From Oscillospiraceae bacterium (lineage in GTDB: Bacteria; Bacillota; Clostridia; Oscillospirales; Oscillospiraceae): a stretch of 60,995 nucleotides of DNA. The notes beneath the pieces are model-generated. The model saw nothing but the letters and a program-made list of their open reading frames with translations. It did not search any database and was not told where the DNA came from. Position numbers and translations under genes: made by a program. The stretch lies in the NCBI GenBank assembly GCA_020025305.1, contig JAHHSG010000013.1:1-60995 (forward strand). The letters are read 5' to 3'. This document shows, piece after piece, positions 25,949 through 34,503 of this stretch (its first letter is position 1; the number at the start of each line of letters is the position of its first letter).

Positions 25949-27142
25949 TCAGTGGTTCTTGCGGTGTTCGCCGCTGGCATCCATCTCCATGAGGGCCTTG
26001 GCAGGGTCCTTCACCTGAGAGAGGAAGATCATGGCAGCGATAATATAGGGCTTGTAGCTGGCCTCTTTGTAAAGAGGCACCATGTAGCGGTCAAAAACGG
26101 AGCTGTCTACTTCACCGGCTTCACAGCTGACGCCGGTAATGTCAGCGGGAAGGCAGTGCAGGTAAAGTGCTTTGCCATCCTTGGTTTTACCCATCATTTC
26201 CTCGCTGCACGTCCAGTCCTTATGCTGGGCGTTCTGGGCAAGGAGCCGTTGTTCCAGCTCGTCGATACCGGCCTGATCGCCCGCCTGATAGAGCTTGGTG
26301 CGCTCTTCCATGGCAGCGAACGGGGCCCAGCTCTTGGGGTAGACAATGTCGGCATCCACAAAGGCTTCCTCCATGGAGTTGGTCTTTGTGAAGGAACCAC
26401 CGGACTTGGCGGCGTTCTCTTCGGCAATCTTCTCCACTTCGGGCATGACCTCGTAGCCCTCAGGATGTGCCAGCACCACATCCATACCCATGCGGGTAAA
26501 AAGACCGATTACCCCCTGCGGCACGGACAACGGCTTTCCGTAGGAGGGGGAGTAGGCCCAAGTCATGGCAACCTTCTTGCCCTTCAGATTTTCCACACCG
26601 CCGAAGTGGTGGATGATGTGGAGCAGATCGGCCATGCACTGGGTGGGGTGATCTACGTCGCACTGCAGGTTGACCAGTGTGGGGCGCTGCTCCAGCACAC
26701 CGTCACTGTAGCCCTCTTCCAGAGCATCCATGAAAGTCTTTTGGTATTTGTGTCCCTCGCCGATGAACATATCATCGCGGATGCCGATGACATCGGCCAT
26801 GAAGGATACCATGTTCGCCGTCTCCCGTACCGTTTCGCCGTGGGCAATCTGGGATTTTTTCTCGTCCAGATCCTGTACCTCCAAGCCCAGCAGATTACAG
26901 GCAGAGGCGAAGGAGAAGCGGGTGCGGGTGGAATTATCACGGAAAATGGAGATGCCCAAACCGGAATCAAATATGCGGGTGGATTTGTTGCGCTCACGCA
27001 GGTCACGCAGAGCGTCGGCCACGGTAAAGATGGCATCCAGCTCTTCCTCCGTTTTATCCCAGGTCCAATAGAAGTCGTTCTTATACATATTATTAATATG
27101 TAGTTTTTCCAGATGACGGGCCAGTTCCACGGTCTTGCTCAT
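25949..27142 (-). CDS. ygeW: YgeW-type knotted carbamoyltransferase
   Basis: 397 residues. Carbamoyl-phosphate-binding FRDNSTRTRFSF (near residues 67-78) contains the STRTR motif; CDVDHPTQCMADLLHI carries HPTQ; LHCLPADI is the C-terminal HCLP motif. The long insert and C-terminal region match the YgeW group, distinct from ornithine or aspartate carbamoyltransferases. The natural substrate of the group is not settled; it is associated with purine/ureide breakdown and is thought to release carbamoyl phosphate from a carbamoylated intermediate. Between ygeY (44 bases upstream) and arcC (downstream), the same functional grouping as in E. coli. Confidence 0.9.
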   Translation of the reverse strand: MSKTVELARHLEKLHINNMYKNDFYWTWDKTEEELDAIFTVADALRDLRERNKSTRIFDSGLGISIFRDNSTRTRFSFASACNLLGLEVQDLDEKKSQIAHGETVRETANMVSFMADVIGIRDDMFIGEGHKYQKTFMDALEEGYSDGVLEQRPTLVNLQCDVDHPTQCMADLLHIIHHFGGVENLKGKKVAMTWAYSPSYGKPLSVPQGVIGLFTRMGMDVVLAHPEGYEVMPEVEKIAEENAAKSGGSFTKTNSMEEAFVDADIVYPKSWAPFAAMEERTKLYQAGDQAGIDELEQRLLAQNAQHKDWTCSEEMMGKTKDGKALYLHCLPADITGVSCEAGEVDSSVFDRYMVPLYKEASYKPYIIAAMIFLSQVKDPAKALMEMDASGEHRKNH

Positions 27143-27186
27143 AATCTCTTGCTCCTTATTAAAATTTCTCAGTTCCTATACAGCGG

Positions 27187-28584
27187 TTACATGATGTCAT
27201 TGTCCGTCAGACTCTGGCGGAATTGCGTCACACTCTGCGACTTGTCACCGGGCTGATAGAGCATGGGGACGGCGGCGTACAGCGCAGCGCAGGTCACCAG
27301 ATCCTGCTTCCAGGTGATCTCATTGGGGGCATGGGCCTGACTCTCGGCACCGGGGCCGAAGCCTACGCAAGGAATGCCGTAGCGTCCCTGAATAGAAACG
27401 CCGTTGGTGGAGAAAGTCCACTTGTCGGTCAGGGGACGCCCCTCTCGTTTTTCGCGGGCGGTTTCGTCGGCGTAGAGGCGTTTCTCACCCCACAGAGCGT
27501 GGTGCGCATCCAGCAGGGCACGGACGTGAGGGGCATCCTCCCGGTTGATCCAAGTGGGGAAGAAGCACTCAGTCTCATAGACGGTGCCGGTCCATGCGGG
27601 GCGGTCATACATATACATGCTCACATTGACGTCATCACCGTACTGCCGTACATGGGGCAGATCACGGATCTCCTGCAAGCAGGAATCCCACGTCTCCCCG
27701 GCGGTCATGCGGCGGTCAATGGAGATAGAGCAGCTGTCCGCAACGGCGCAGCGGGAGGGGGAGGTGTAGAAAATTTGGCTGGTGGTGCAGGTGCCGCGGC
27801 CTAAGAAACGGGCATCCTCGTAGTGCTCCGGGTTATACTGGGGATCGAGCATCTTCACAAGACCCTTGATCTCAGTCCCCTCGTTGGCATCGTTTTCGTT
27901 GAGAGCACGGACATCCTGCAGAATGTCGGCCATCTTGTAGATGGCGTTGTCACCGCGCTCCGGGGCACTGCCGTGGCAGCTGACACCTTTCACATCGACA
28001 CGAATCTCCATACGGCCACGGTGGCCGCGGTAAATGCCGCCGTCGGTAGGCTCGGTGGAGATGACGAATTCAATCTGCTTTTGTGCCTCCTCCTTGCTGG
28101 GGAAGTACTTATTGACGATGTACTGCCAGCACATACCGTCACAGTCCTCTTCCTGCACGGTGCCCACAATCATGATTTTATAGCCCTCGGGAATGAGTCC
28201 CAGATCCTTCATGATGCGCCCGCCGTAGGCTGCGGCCGCCATGCCGCCCTCCTGATCGGAACCGCCGCGGCCATAGATGATATCCTCGGTTTCGTAGCCC
28301 TCATAGGGATCGTGGGTCCAGTTGCTGCGGTTGCCGATGCCCACCGTATCAATGTGAGAGTCGATGGCAATGATCTTGTCACCCTCACCCAGCCAACCGA
28401 TCACGTTGCCCAGACCATCTATCTCCACCTTGTCATAGCCCAGAGACTCCAGTTCCTGTGCGATGCGGCGGACGACACCTTCCTCTTCACAGGATTCCGA
28501 GGGAATGGCAATCATATCCCGCAGAAAACGGCTCATGTCCTGGCGATACCTCGCCGCAGCTTGCTTGATGGCTTCAAAATCCAT
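27187..28584 (-). CDS. ygeY: YgeY-family M20-type hydrolase (selenium metabolism hydrolase)
   Basis: 465-residue zinc-dependent hydrolase of the ArgE/DapE M20 family. Metal sites: AIDSHIDTVGIG (residues about 73-84), the bridging Asp in GRGGSDQEGGMAAAAYG, VGTVQEEDCDGM with the catalytic Glu pair, and CVGFGPGAESQAHAPNE with the C-terminal His. RGHRGRMEIRVDVKGVSCHGSAPERGDNAI is the dimerisation/lid segment. YgeY proteins occur with ygeW and carbamate kinase in purine or diaminopropionate catabolic clusters; the substrate is likely an N-carbamoyl or N-acyl amino acid. Good SD (GGAGG) and a strong divergent promoter. Heads the ygeY-ygeW-arcC transcript. Confidence 0.9.
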   Translation of the reverse strand: MDFEAIKQAAARYRQDMSRFLRDMIAIPSESCEEEGVVRRIAQELESLGYDKVEIDGLGNVIGWLGEGDKIIAIDSHIDTVGIGNRSNWTHDPYEGYETEDIIYGRGGSDQEGGMAAAAYGGRIMKDLGLIPEGYKIMIVGTVQEEDCDGMCWQYIVNKYFPSKEEAQKQIEFVISTEPTDGGIYRGHRGRMEIRVDVKGVSCHGSAPERGDNAIYKMADILQDVRALNENDANEGTEIKGLVKMLDPQYNPEHYEDARFLGRGTCTTSQIFYTSPSRCAVADSCSISIDRRMTAGETWDSCLQEIRDLPHVRQYGDDVNVSMYMYDRPAWTGTVYETECFFPTWINREDAPHVRALLDAHHALWGEKRLYADETAREKREGRPLTDKWTFSTNGVSIQGRYGIPCVGFGPGAESQAHAPNEITWKQDLVTCAALYAAVPMLYQPGDKSQSVTQFRQSLTDNDIM

Positions 28585-28642
28585 AATGCACCTCCGTTAT
28601 ATTTATCTGCGCTTTTCCTTCAGATGGTGTTCCTTTAAATCT

Positions 28643-28670
28643 ATCATAGCACATGTAGCACGGATGTCAA
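28643..28670 (-). promoter_or_regulatory. Promoter of ygeY-ygeW-arcC
   Basis: Minus strand: TTGACA, 16-base spacer, TATGAT, about 60 bases before ygeY. Confidence 0.78.
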
Positions 28671-28711
28671 ACAAAAATTATTGTTGTCTAAAAAATTTTT
28701 TGGAGAAAAAG

Positions 28712-28739
28712 TTGATTTCTTTCAAAAATATGATATGAT
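28712..28739 (+). promoter_or_regulatory. Promoter of the PAS regulator and PLP gene
   Basis: TTGATT, 16-base spacer, TATGAT, 28 bases before the regulator start. Only about 40 bases separate the -35 boxes of the two divergent promoters, so one regulator bound between them could control both operons. Confidence 0.68.
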
Positions 28740-28767
28740 GAAAAAAAGAGAGTGCAAGGAGGGTGCT

Positions 28768-29418
28768 ATGGAGAGCAGCAAATTGAATCTTCTAAAGCAG
28801 CTGGCCAGTGGTGTGGCTGCTCAGTTTGGAAGTAAATGTGAGGTGGTGATTCATGAAGTCAACAGCAATCGGCCAGACCACTCCATTGTCTTCATTGAAA
28901 ATGGGCACGTCTCCGGCCGAAAAGTGGGAGATGGTGCATCGCAGGTAGTACTGGATCAGTTGGAAGATCAGGCGCGGCAGCCCAAGGATCACCTGTGCTA
29001 TCTCACCCGGACACCCGCAGGGCGGATTTTAAAGTCCTCATCGCTGTACATACGAAACCGCAGCGGTGTGGTCACAGGTATTTTTTGCATTAACTACGAC
29101 GTGACGGATCTTATGTTGATGCAGCAGCAGATCAATGAGATGGTGGAACCCCGCGACAAGGAGCGGAAGGAACCGGAAAAGCTCATTAACATCAACGACG
29201 TGCTCAATGATCTCATTGACCAGTCGGTGGCGTTGGTGGGTAAGCCGGTAGCACTGATGAATAAGGATGAGAAGATCCGTGCCATCCATTTTCTCAATAA
29301 GAGCGGTGCCTTTCTGGTCACTAAGTCCAGTGACAAGGTGGCCCGATATTTTGGGATTTCCAAGTATACCCTGTATTCCTATCTTGATTCTAACAAACAA
29401 CAGGAGGAAAAAAAATGA
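28768..29418 (+). CDS. PAS-like (YheO-type) transcriptional regulator
   Basis: 216 residues. N-terminal YheO/PAS-like sensor domain (LLKQLASGVAAQFGSKCEVVIHEV ... KVGDGASQVVLDQL ... GRILKSSSLYIRNRSGVVTGIFCINYDVTDL) and a C-terminal helix-turn-helix (KIRAIHFLNKSGAFLVTKSSDKVARYFGISKYTLYSYLD, residues about 165-205). Such proteins sense small molecules and are often next to amino-acid or purine catabolic genes. AAGGAGGG before the ATG; a longer frame upstream has no SD. It is divergent from ygeY and overlaps the PLP enzyme gene by 4 bases, so it likely regulates both. Confidence 0.85.
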   Translation: MESSKLNLLKQLASGVAAQFGSKCEVVIHEVNSNRPDHSIVFIENGHVSGRKVGDGASQVVLDQLEDQARQPKDHLCYLTRTPAGRILKSSSLYIRNRSGVVTGIFCINYDVTDLMLMQQQINEMVEPRDKERKEPEKLININDVLNDLIDQSVALVGKPVALMNKDEKIRAIHFLNKSGAFLVTKSSDKVARYFGISKYTLYSYLDSNKQQEEKK

Positions 29419-30890
29419 TCGATCTTACTATCAACAAGGCCGGCTTGGAGCATAATATCCAGAAGGCAAAGGAAAACAACGTCATTATTCCTACCTTTGC
29501 CCAAATGCAAAATCCGGAGCTGATTCCCGAAAAGATTCTCGATCGTCTCAGCAGGGCCGGTCTTTGGGATGTGGATCCTGTTAACCTGTTCCGTATTACG
29601 TGGCTCAACGAGCCCAAAGAAAAGGGAGGCCTGTTCCGCAAGGTGCCTAACTATGTGGAGATTCCCAGCGCCCTCTCCGGCGTTCCCTGCCGCATCATCG
29701 CTATGGCGGGCAAGTGGTTCCCCACGGGCTGCCACAAGGTGGGCGCCTCCTTTGGCTGTCTGGCGCCCCGTCTGGTGACCGGTCAGTTTGATGCCACCTA
29801 CCACCACGCCGTATGGCCCTCTACCGGAAACTACTGCCGTGGCGGTGCTTTCAACTCTAAGCTGCTGGCCTGCGACAGTGTGGCCATCCTGCCTCAGGAT
29901 ATGTCCCGTGAGCGCTTTGAGTGGCTGCAGTCCATCGCCGGTCAGGTCATTGCCACCCCCGGTTGCGAGTCCAACGTGAAGGAGATCTTCGACAAGACCT
30001 GGGAGCTGAAGGAAGATCCTACCATGATGATTTTCAACCAGTTCTCCGAGATGGGCAACCCCTTGTGGCACTATAATGTGACCGGCAGGGCACTGGCAAC
30101 TCTATTTGAGGCGGTGAAGAACCCCGGTGATCGTTTTGCAGGTGCCTGCTTTACCTCCGGCTCTGCTGGAACCATGTCCGCCGGTGACCTTCTGAAGGAG
30201 CGTTATCCCCATTTGAAGCTGGCTGTGGGCGAGGCACTGCAGTGCCCCACATTGCTGGATAACGGCTTCGGCGGACACCGGATCGAGGGAATCGGTGATA
30301 AGCATGTGCCTTGGGTACATAATGTGAAGAATACCGATATGGTCATCGACATCGACGATGAGGATAGCCAGCGCCTGCTGCGCCTTTTCAATACGCCGGA
30401 GGGGCAGGCCTATATGAAGAACGAATTGGGTCTGGATGACGAGATGATCGAGAAGCTGACTTGGCTGGGGATCTCCGGTATTGCCAACGTGCTGTGCTGC
30501 ATCAAGATGGCAAAGTACTATGAGCTGACCGAGCATGATGTGGTGGGCACCGTGCTGACTGACTCTGCCGTCATGTACCAGTCCCGTATTCAGGAACTCA
30601 GCCAGATGCACGGAGCGTACACCGAGGTGGAGGCCGCTAAGGACCATGCCCTGCATATGCTGGGGATGAAGACCGATCATATGCTGGAACTGACCTATGC
30701 CGACCGCAAGCGTGTCCACAACTTGAAGTACTATACCTGGGTGGAGCAGCAGGGAATGGATGTGGAGGATCTGAACGCCCAATGGTACGATACCGAGCAC
30801 ACTTGGGATGCTGTCCACGCGCAGGCGAAGGAACTGGATGAACTGATCGACGAGTTCAATGAGGCCACCGGTCTTCTTAAGGCACTGTAA
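29415..30890 (+). CDS. PLP-dependent enzyme, tryptophan-synthase-beta superfamily (unknown substrate)
   Basis: 491 residues, fold-type II PLP enzyme. GKWFPTGCHKVGASFGCLAPRLVTG (residues about 96-120) holds the probable Schiff-base lysine (HKVGAS), STGNYCRGGAFNSKLL is the phosphate-asparagine loop, and CFTSGSAGTMSAGDLLKE (near 240) is the glycine-rich phosphate cup. It is longer than diaminopropionate ammonia-lyase YgeX (about 400) and differs from it, but it occupies the place next to ygeY/ygeW where ygeX is found elsewhere. It might deaminate a 2,3-diaminopropionate-like intermediate; that is inference. The ATG overlaps the regulator stop and AGGAGG precedes it. Confidence 0.78.
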   Translation: MIDLTINKAGLEHNIQKAKENNVIIPTFAQMQNPELIPEKILDRLSRAGLWDVDPVNLFRITWLNEPKEKGGLFRKVPNYVEIPSALSGVPCRIIAMAGKWFPTGCHKVGASFGCLAPRLVTGQFDATYHHAVWPSTGNYCRGGAFNSKLLACDSVAILPQDMSRERFEWLQSIAGQVIATPGCESNVKEIFDKTWELKEDPTMMIFNQFSEMGNPLWHYNVTGRALATLFEAVKNPGDRFAGACFTSGSAGTMSAGDLLKERYPHLKLAVGEALQCPTLLDNGFGGHRIEGIGDKHVPWVHNVKNTDMVIDIDDEDSQRLLRLFNTPEGQAYMKNELGLDDEMIEKLTWLGISGIANVLCCIKMAKYYELTEHDVVGTVLTDSAVMYQSRIQELSQMHGAYTEVEAAKDHALHMLGMKTDHMLELTYADRKRVHNLKYYTWVEQQGMDVEDLNAQWYDTEHTWDAVHAQAKELDELIDEFNEATGLLKAL

Positions 30891-30908
30891 GAGAAAACTG
30901 TCTCAAAA

Positions 30909-30943
30909 AGAGGAACGGGATACACGTCCCGTCCCTCTTTTTT
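30909..30943 (+). terminator. Rho-independent terminator after the PLP gene
   Basis: Imperfect stem AGAGG-A-ACGGGA/TCCCGTCCCTCT with a short loop, followed by seven T. Confidence 0.82.
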
Positions 30944-31027
30944 ACGAGAGTTATTTGAAAATGCGAAATGGCACTGCATGATAGAGAAGGAAAATGCTGG
31001 GATTTTCTAGGTGAAGGAGATGGTTCT

Positions 31028-32269
31028 ATGAGAAACGTAACATATGCCAAATGTGTCCGCTGCGGTAAGATTTACGAGGCGACCCCGGATCTGACCAACT
31101 GTGAATGTGGTGGAATTCTGGATATTGTCTACGACTACGACTACATTAAGTCTGTGCTTACCAAGGAGAAGCTGTCCCAGCGGGCAAGCCGTTCCATGTG
31201 GCGCTATCGGGAGCTGCTGCCGGTGGAGGAGACTACGGAAGATACCCCGCTGCGCGTGGGCTGGACGCCGTTGTATGAAGAGCCGCAGCTGGCCAAAATG
31301 CTGGGCATCAGAAAACTGTGGGTGAAGGATGACGGACAGAATCCCACGGCATCCTTAAAGGATCGTGCCAGCGCGATGGCTGTTGCCAAGGCGCGGGAGG
31401 CGGGTGCCAAGACCATCGCCTGTTCCTCTACCGGTAATGCCGCTTCTTCGCTGGCGGGCAATGCGGCGGCGGCAGGCATGCAGACCTATATCTTCGTTCC
31501 GGAGCGTGCACCTAAAGGAAAAGTGGCGCAGCTGATGATTTTCGGCGCCCATGTGATCAGTGTTAAGGGCAACTATGAGGAGACATTCAAGATGTCTGCT
31601 GCTGCCATTGAGAAGTATGGCTGGTATAACCGCAACGCCGCCATCAACCCCTACCTCTCCGAGGGAAAAAAGACGGTATCTTTGGAAATCGCCGAGCAGC
31701 TGGGCTGGGAGATGCCCGATTATCTGGCGATTTCCGTAGGCGACGGATGCACCATCGCCGGTGTATGGAAGGGGCTGAAAGATCTCTATGCCATTGGCTT
31801 TATCCATAAGCTGCCCCGGCTCATCTCCGGCCAGTCCACGGGCTGCTGCCCGCTGAACCGGGCCATTCAAACAGGGGAAGATTGGTATCCTATGGAGGAG
31901 AACACGCTGGCGGACTCCATTGCCGTAGGTGTACCCCGCAATGCGGATAAGGCACTGATGGCCATTCGTGAGTCCAATGGCCTTGCCATCAATGTGACAG
32001 ATGAGGAGATCTTGGCTGCGCAGCGGCTGCTCGGCCGTACCTGCGGTGTCTTTGGTGAGCCTGCCGGAGTCACCGGCATGGCAGCACTGAAGAAAGCCTG
32101 TGAGATGGGGCTGATCGAACAGGAGGCCACCGTGGTTTCCGTGGTGACCGGCAATGGCTTGAAGGACGTAGCCAACGCAATCCGTTCCGCCGGGGAACCT
32201 CTGCATATCGAGCCGGATTTGGACTTGATGGTGGAGGAGTTCGGCAAGCGCGGTGTGCGCGTAGAGTAA
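31028..32269 (+). CDS. Threonine-synthase-like PLP enzyme
   Basis: 413 residues. N-terminal zinc-ribbon-like CVRCGKIYEATPDLTNCECGG (residues 8-28), then the PLP lysine motif NPTASLKDRASAMAVA (Lys near residue 106), the phosphate loop ACSSTGNAASSLAGNAAA, ISVGDGCTIAGVWKGLKDL and FGEPAGVTGMAALKKA. Resembles ThrC of the class with a zinc ribbon, which converts O-phosphohomoserine to threonine, but no hom/thrB partner is near. Location between a PLP enzyme and guanine deaminase in a purine region makes a catabolic role, such as elimination of ammonia from a hydroxy- or diamino acid, equally possible. SD GAAGGAGA supports this ATG over one 60 bases upstream. Confidence 0.78.
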   Translation: MRNVTYAKCVRCGKIYEATPDLTNCECGGILDIVYDYDYIKSVLTKEKLSQRASRSMWRYRELLPVEETTEDTPLRVGWTPLYEEPQLAKMLGIRKLWVKDDGQNPTASLKDRASAMAVAKAREAGAKTIACSSTGNAASSLAGNAAAAGMQTYIFVPERAPKGKVAQLMIFGAHVISVKGNYEETFKMSAAAIEKYGWYNRNAAINPYLSEGKKTVSLEIAEQLGWEMPDYLAISVGDGCTIAGVWKGLKDLYAIGFIHKLPRLISGQSTGCCPLNRAIQTGEDWYPMEENTLADSIAVGVPRNADKALMAIRESNGLAINVTDEEILAAQRLLGRTCGVFGEPAGVTGMAALKKACEMGLIEQEATVVSVVTGNGLKDVANAIRSAGEPLHIEPDLDLMVEEFGKRGVRVE

Positions 32270-32293
32270 AGACCGTGGTCTAAGGAAAAATGT

Positions 32294-32332
32294 AAACGAG
32301 GAAGCTCTCCCGGGGGAGCTTCCTCGTTTTTT
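32294..32332 (+). terminator. Rho-independent terminator after threonine-synthase-like gene
   Basis: Long stem AAACGAGGAAGCTC/GAGCTTCCTCGTTT around a GC-rich loop, with T6. Confidence 0.88.
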
Positions 32333-32613
32333 CGTGGTGGGAAGGTTATGGGCCGCAGAATCAGGCGCACGACAGCCTGCGGCACCATTGTTTTGGGGCG
32401 AAAGGAAGAAAAATTGATTGACGTCTGGGGGAGCCAATGATAAGATTTAAAAAATTGCCCTTCGGATAGGGCGGCGTTTCCTGTTCCTGTGTTTCGGAAT
32501 GTTTTTCCATGCGGTGTTCCGGCCGGATTGTTGGCAGGACATCCATGGGAGAAGAATCCTGCTGCGCCGCAGAGCAGAAAGACGACTGCTGCAGAAAGGA
32601 AAAGGTGAGAACA
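32333..32613 (+). promoter_or_regulatory. Intergenic stretch with promoter for the DUF3592-like gene
   Basis: With the terminator this is about 340 bases without a gene. A promoter TTGACG, 17-base spacer, TAAGAT lies at 32418-32446, about 165 bases before the next start. The long leader between shows no riboswitch that I recognise. Confidence 0.5.
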
Positions 32614-33039
32614 ATGCTCAAGGTTTTCTTAGATGTATTCTTTATTTTTCCTCTCATTCTCCTTGTGGTGACCATCATTTTAATACGAAACAGTGTGAAA
32701 AAGCTGAGAAACTATCAGGAGTGTACCGGAACCATCATACGGTTTTTTAAAACAACTTCACCCGTCAGAGTCGACATACATCACCGGTATGGAATTTCAC
32801 CGGTCATTGCCTATCAGGTCCACGGGAAATCCTACGAGTTCATCGGAAACTATTATTCCTCGTGGATGAAGGTCGACCAGGAAATCCAGGTGATGTACCA
32901 TGCGGAGGACCCTACCCAAGTGACGGTGAAAAAAGGGCTATATGTTGCGCCGCTGGTTACAGGGGGATTGACCTTGGCGTTTACGTCAGCCTTTTTTGTA
33001 CTTATGCTTTTGGGCAGTAAGGGCATCCTTGTTGTATGA
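32614..33039 (+). CDS. DUF3592-like small membrane protein
   Basis: 141 residues. A hydrophobic segment at residues 4-22 (VFLDVFFIFPLILLVVTIILI), a soluble domain of about 80 residues with CTGTIIRFFK, SPVIAYQVHGKSYEFIGNYYSS and VMYHAEDPTQVTV, and a second hydrophobic segment near residues 112-135. The middle matches the DUF3592 pattern (conserved strand pair, 'Y..DP.....' ending), a domain of unknown function exposed at the cell envelope. Weak SD (AAAGGTGAG). Single gene ending at a bidirectional terminator shared with spoIIP. Confidence 0.72.
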   Translation: MLKVFLDVFFIFPLILLVVTIILIRNSVKKLRNYQECTGTIIRFFKTTSPVRVDIHHRYGISPVIAYQVHGKSYEFIGNYYSSWMKVDQEIQVMYHAEDPTQVTVKKGLYVAPLVTGGLTLAFTSAFFVLMLLGSKGILVV

Positions 33040-33126
33040 TTGCAGTGGCGAGAAAGAAATAACCCGCTCCTTTACCACCCAAAATCAAGCGGAGAGAGCG
33101 GGGAAACAACAGGGGAAGAAAGCGAG

Positions 33127-33170
33127 AAAAGGTGCAGCACAACGTCAATGAGGTTGTGCCGCACCTTTTT
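33127..33170. terminator. Bidirectional terminator between DUF3592-like gene and spoIIP
   Basis: Inverted repeat AAAAGGTGC-A-GCACAAC/GTTGTGC-C-GCACCTTTTT, flanked by A and T runs, between convergent genes. Confidence 0.85.
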
Positions 33171-33197
33171 AATATTTTCGGGGAAATAAGCAGTGCT

Positions 33198-34349
33198 CTA
33201 TTTTTCTAAAATAGTTTCAGCAAGGCCTTTGGCAAAAATGCGGGCAGCCAAGAGGGATTCGTCCATGGAATTTCCTGCCGCACCGATTTCTACCAGCATG
33301 GAGCCGGGGGTGATGTGCTGATTGTAGCGGTAGCCGCGGACGGTGATAGGGCGCATCAGCGTGGGATAACTCTCCGTAATTCGGCTCTGCACGGCCACAG
33401 CCAGCTTTAAATTGTCCTGCCAGCCGTCGTAAGCGTTGCCCATCACAAAGCTTACCTGTGCTGCCCGAGGCTCTTCCTCGGAAATGATTTTATACTGGTT
33501 GCCGTCGGCATCGGAAATGGCATCACGGTGAATGTCCAGAATAAAGGTGAGGGAGGGATAGTTTGCCATATAAGTTTCCATGGCGGCAAGACTGTTGCTG
33601 TAGGAATCATTGTAGCTGGGGACATCGTGGAGTGTTCTGTCGTGGAGGACGGAAAGACCATAGGAAGAGAGAACGGCAGCCACCTCGTCACCAACGCGGA
33701 GGACATTGCAGCGATCATCATCGGTTCGGTAGTTACCGGTGGCCACATATTCCTCACCTGGCGGCATAGAATAGGACTCACTGCCGTGGCTGTGGATGAT
33801 GAGAACCTGCGGCCCTTCCGTACTGGGTCTGGCGGAGAAATCCATGGCGGACAGGGCTTCAGCATCCACCGTGTGGGAGGATGTGTTTTTGATATAGACA
33901 CCATTGACCACCGTATAGCCGCTCTCGGAGGTGGGGTGGACGGTCTGAGAGGGAACACCGTTATCCAGAAACTGAAGACCTTCTGTCAGTGGGTCTGTAC
34001 TGACAGGGGTGGCTGCCGGAGCCGGGGGAGTCTCTTCAGGCGGGGCAGGCGGCGGGCTGTCATTTTCTGTTTCTTTGGTGGCCTGTGCGCGTAGTGCGGC
34101 AATACCGGAACGTTGGGCCATCAGCAGAGGGGATTGGCGCAGTGTCAGCAGCGTGACCGGGGAGAGAGGAGAGTCGCTGAACAGGTCTCCCAGCTCCCAG
34201 CGCAGCAGCTGCCGCGGCAAAGAAGTGCTCTCCTTCATAGCGGCCATGGCAGCATCCAGTGTTTCGCTGCTTGCAGTGACAACGGCGGCCCACAGGGTCA
34301 TTCCCGATAGAGCAAGGGCCAGAATGCGGCGTGCCAATTTTTTGTTCAT
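33198..34349 (-). CDS. spoIIP: Stage II sporulation protein P
   Basis: 383-residue peptidoglycan amidase/endopeptidase of the SpoIIDMP engulfment machine, acting outside the mother-cell membrane during endospore formation. One N-terminal membrane anchor (residues 6-25), a Pro-rich linker (PPPAPPEETPPAPAAT), then the catalytic domain with VLIIHSHGSESYSMP (zinc-ligand His), LTFILDIHRDAIS and MLVEIGAAGNSMDESLLAARIFAKGL, the classical SpoIIP signatures (His, His/Asp, Glu). The ATG is preferred because AGGAGC lies upstream; the longer reading has no SD. Shows that the host can form endospores. Not part of the purine cluster functionally. Confidence 0.93.
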   Translation of the reverse strand: MNKKLARRILALALSGMTLWAAVVTASSETLDAAMAAMKESTSLPRQLLRWELGDLFSDSPLSPVTLLTLRQSPLLMAQRSGIAALRAQATKETENDSPPPAPPEETPPAPAATPVSTDPLTEGLQFLDNGVPSQTVHPTSESGYTVVNGVYIKNTSSHTVDAEALSAMDFSARPSTEGPQVLIIHSHGSESYSMPPGEEYVATGNYRTDDDRCNVLRVGDEVAAVLSSYGLSVLHDRTLHDVPSYNDSYSNSLAAMETYMANYPSLTFILDIHRDAISDADGNQYKIISEEEPRAAQVSFVMGNAYDGWQDNLKLAVAVQSRITESYPTLMRPITVRGYRYNQHITPGSMLVEIGAAGNSMDESLLAARIFAKGLAETILEK

Positions 34350-34420
34350 GTGTTGCTCCTTTCCTATGTACGAGACTGTGCTTGTAGCACTATATGCATA
34401 GGGGGGGCGTGATATCACTC

Positions 34421-34449
34421 TTGCTTTTCAAGGGCGAATACGATATAAT
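34421..34449 (+). promoter_or_regulatory. Sigma-A promoter of guaD
   Basis: TTGCTT, 17-base spacer, TATAAT. Start of transcription expected near 34456, 50 bases before the riboswitch P1 helix. Confidence 0.78.
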
Positions 34450-34503
34450 AAATCTGTAAATTTCATGGATTCCTCACAAAAAAGATTTATTTTCCGGAAA
34501 GAC

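Noticed and set aside
34350..34420. Sigma-E type promoter before spoIIP
   Set aside because: A CGTACATA-like -10 is present but is too close to the SD and the -35 spacing is wrong.
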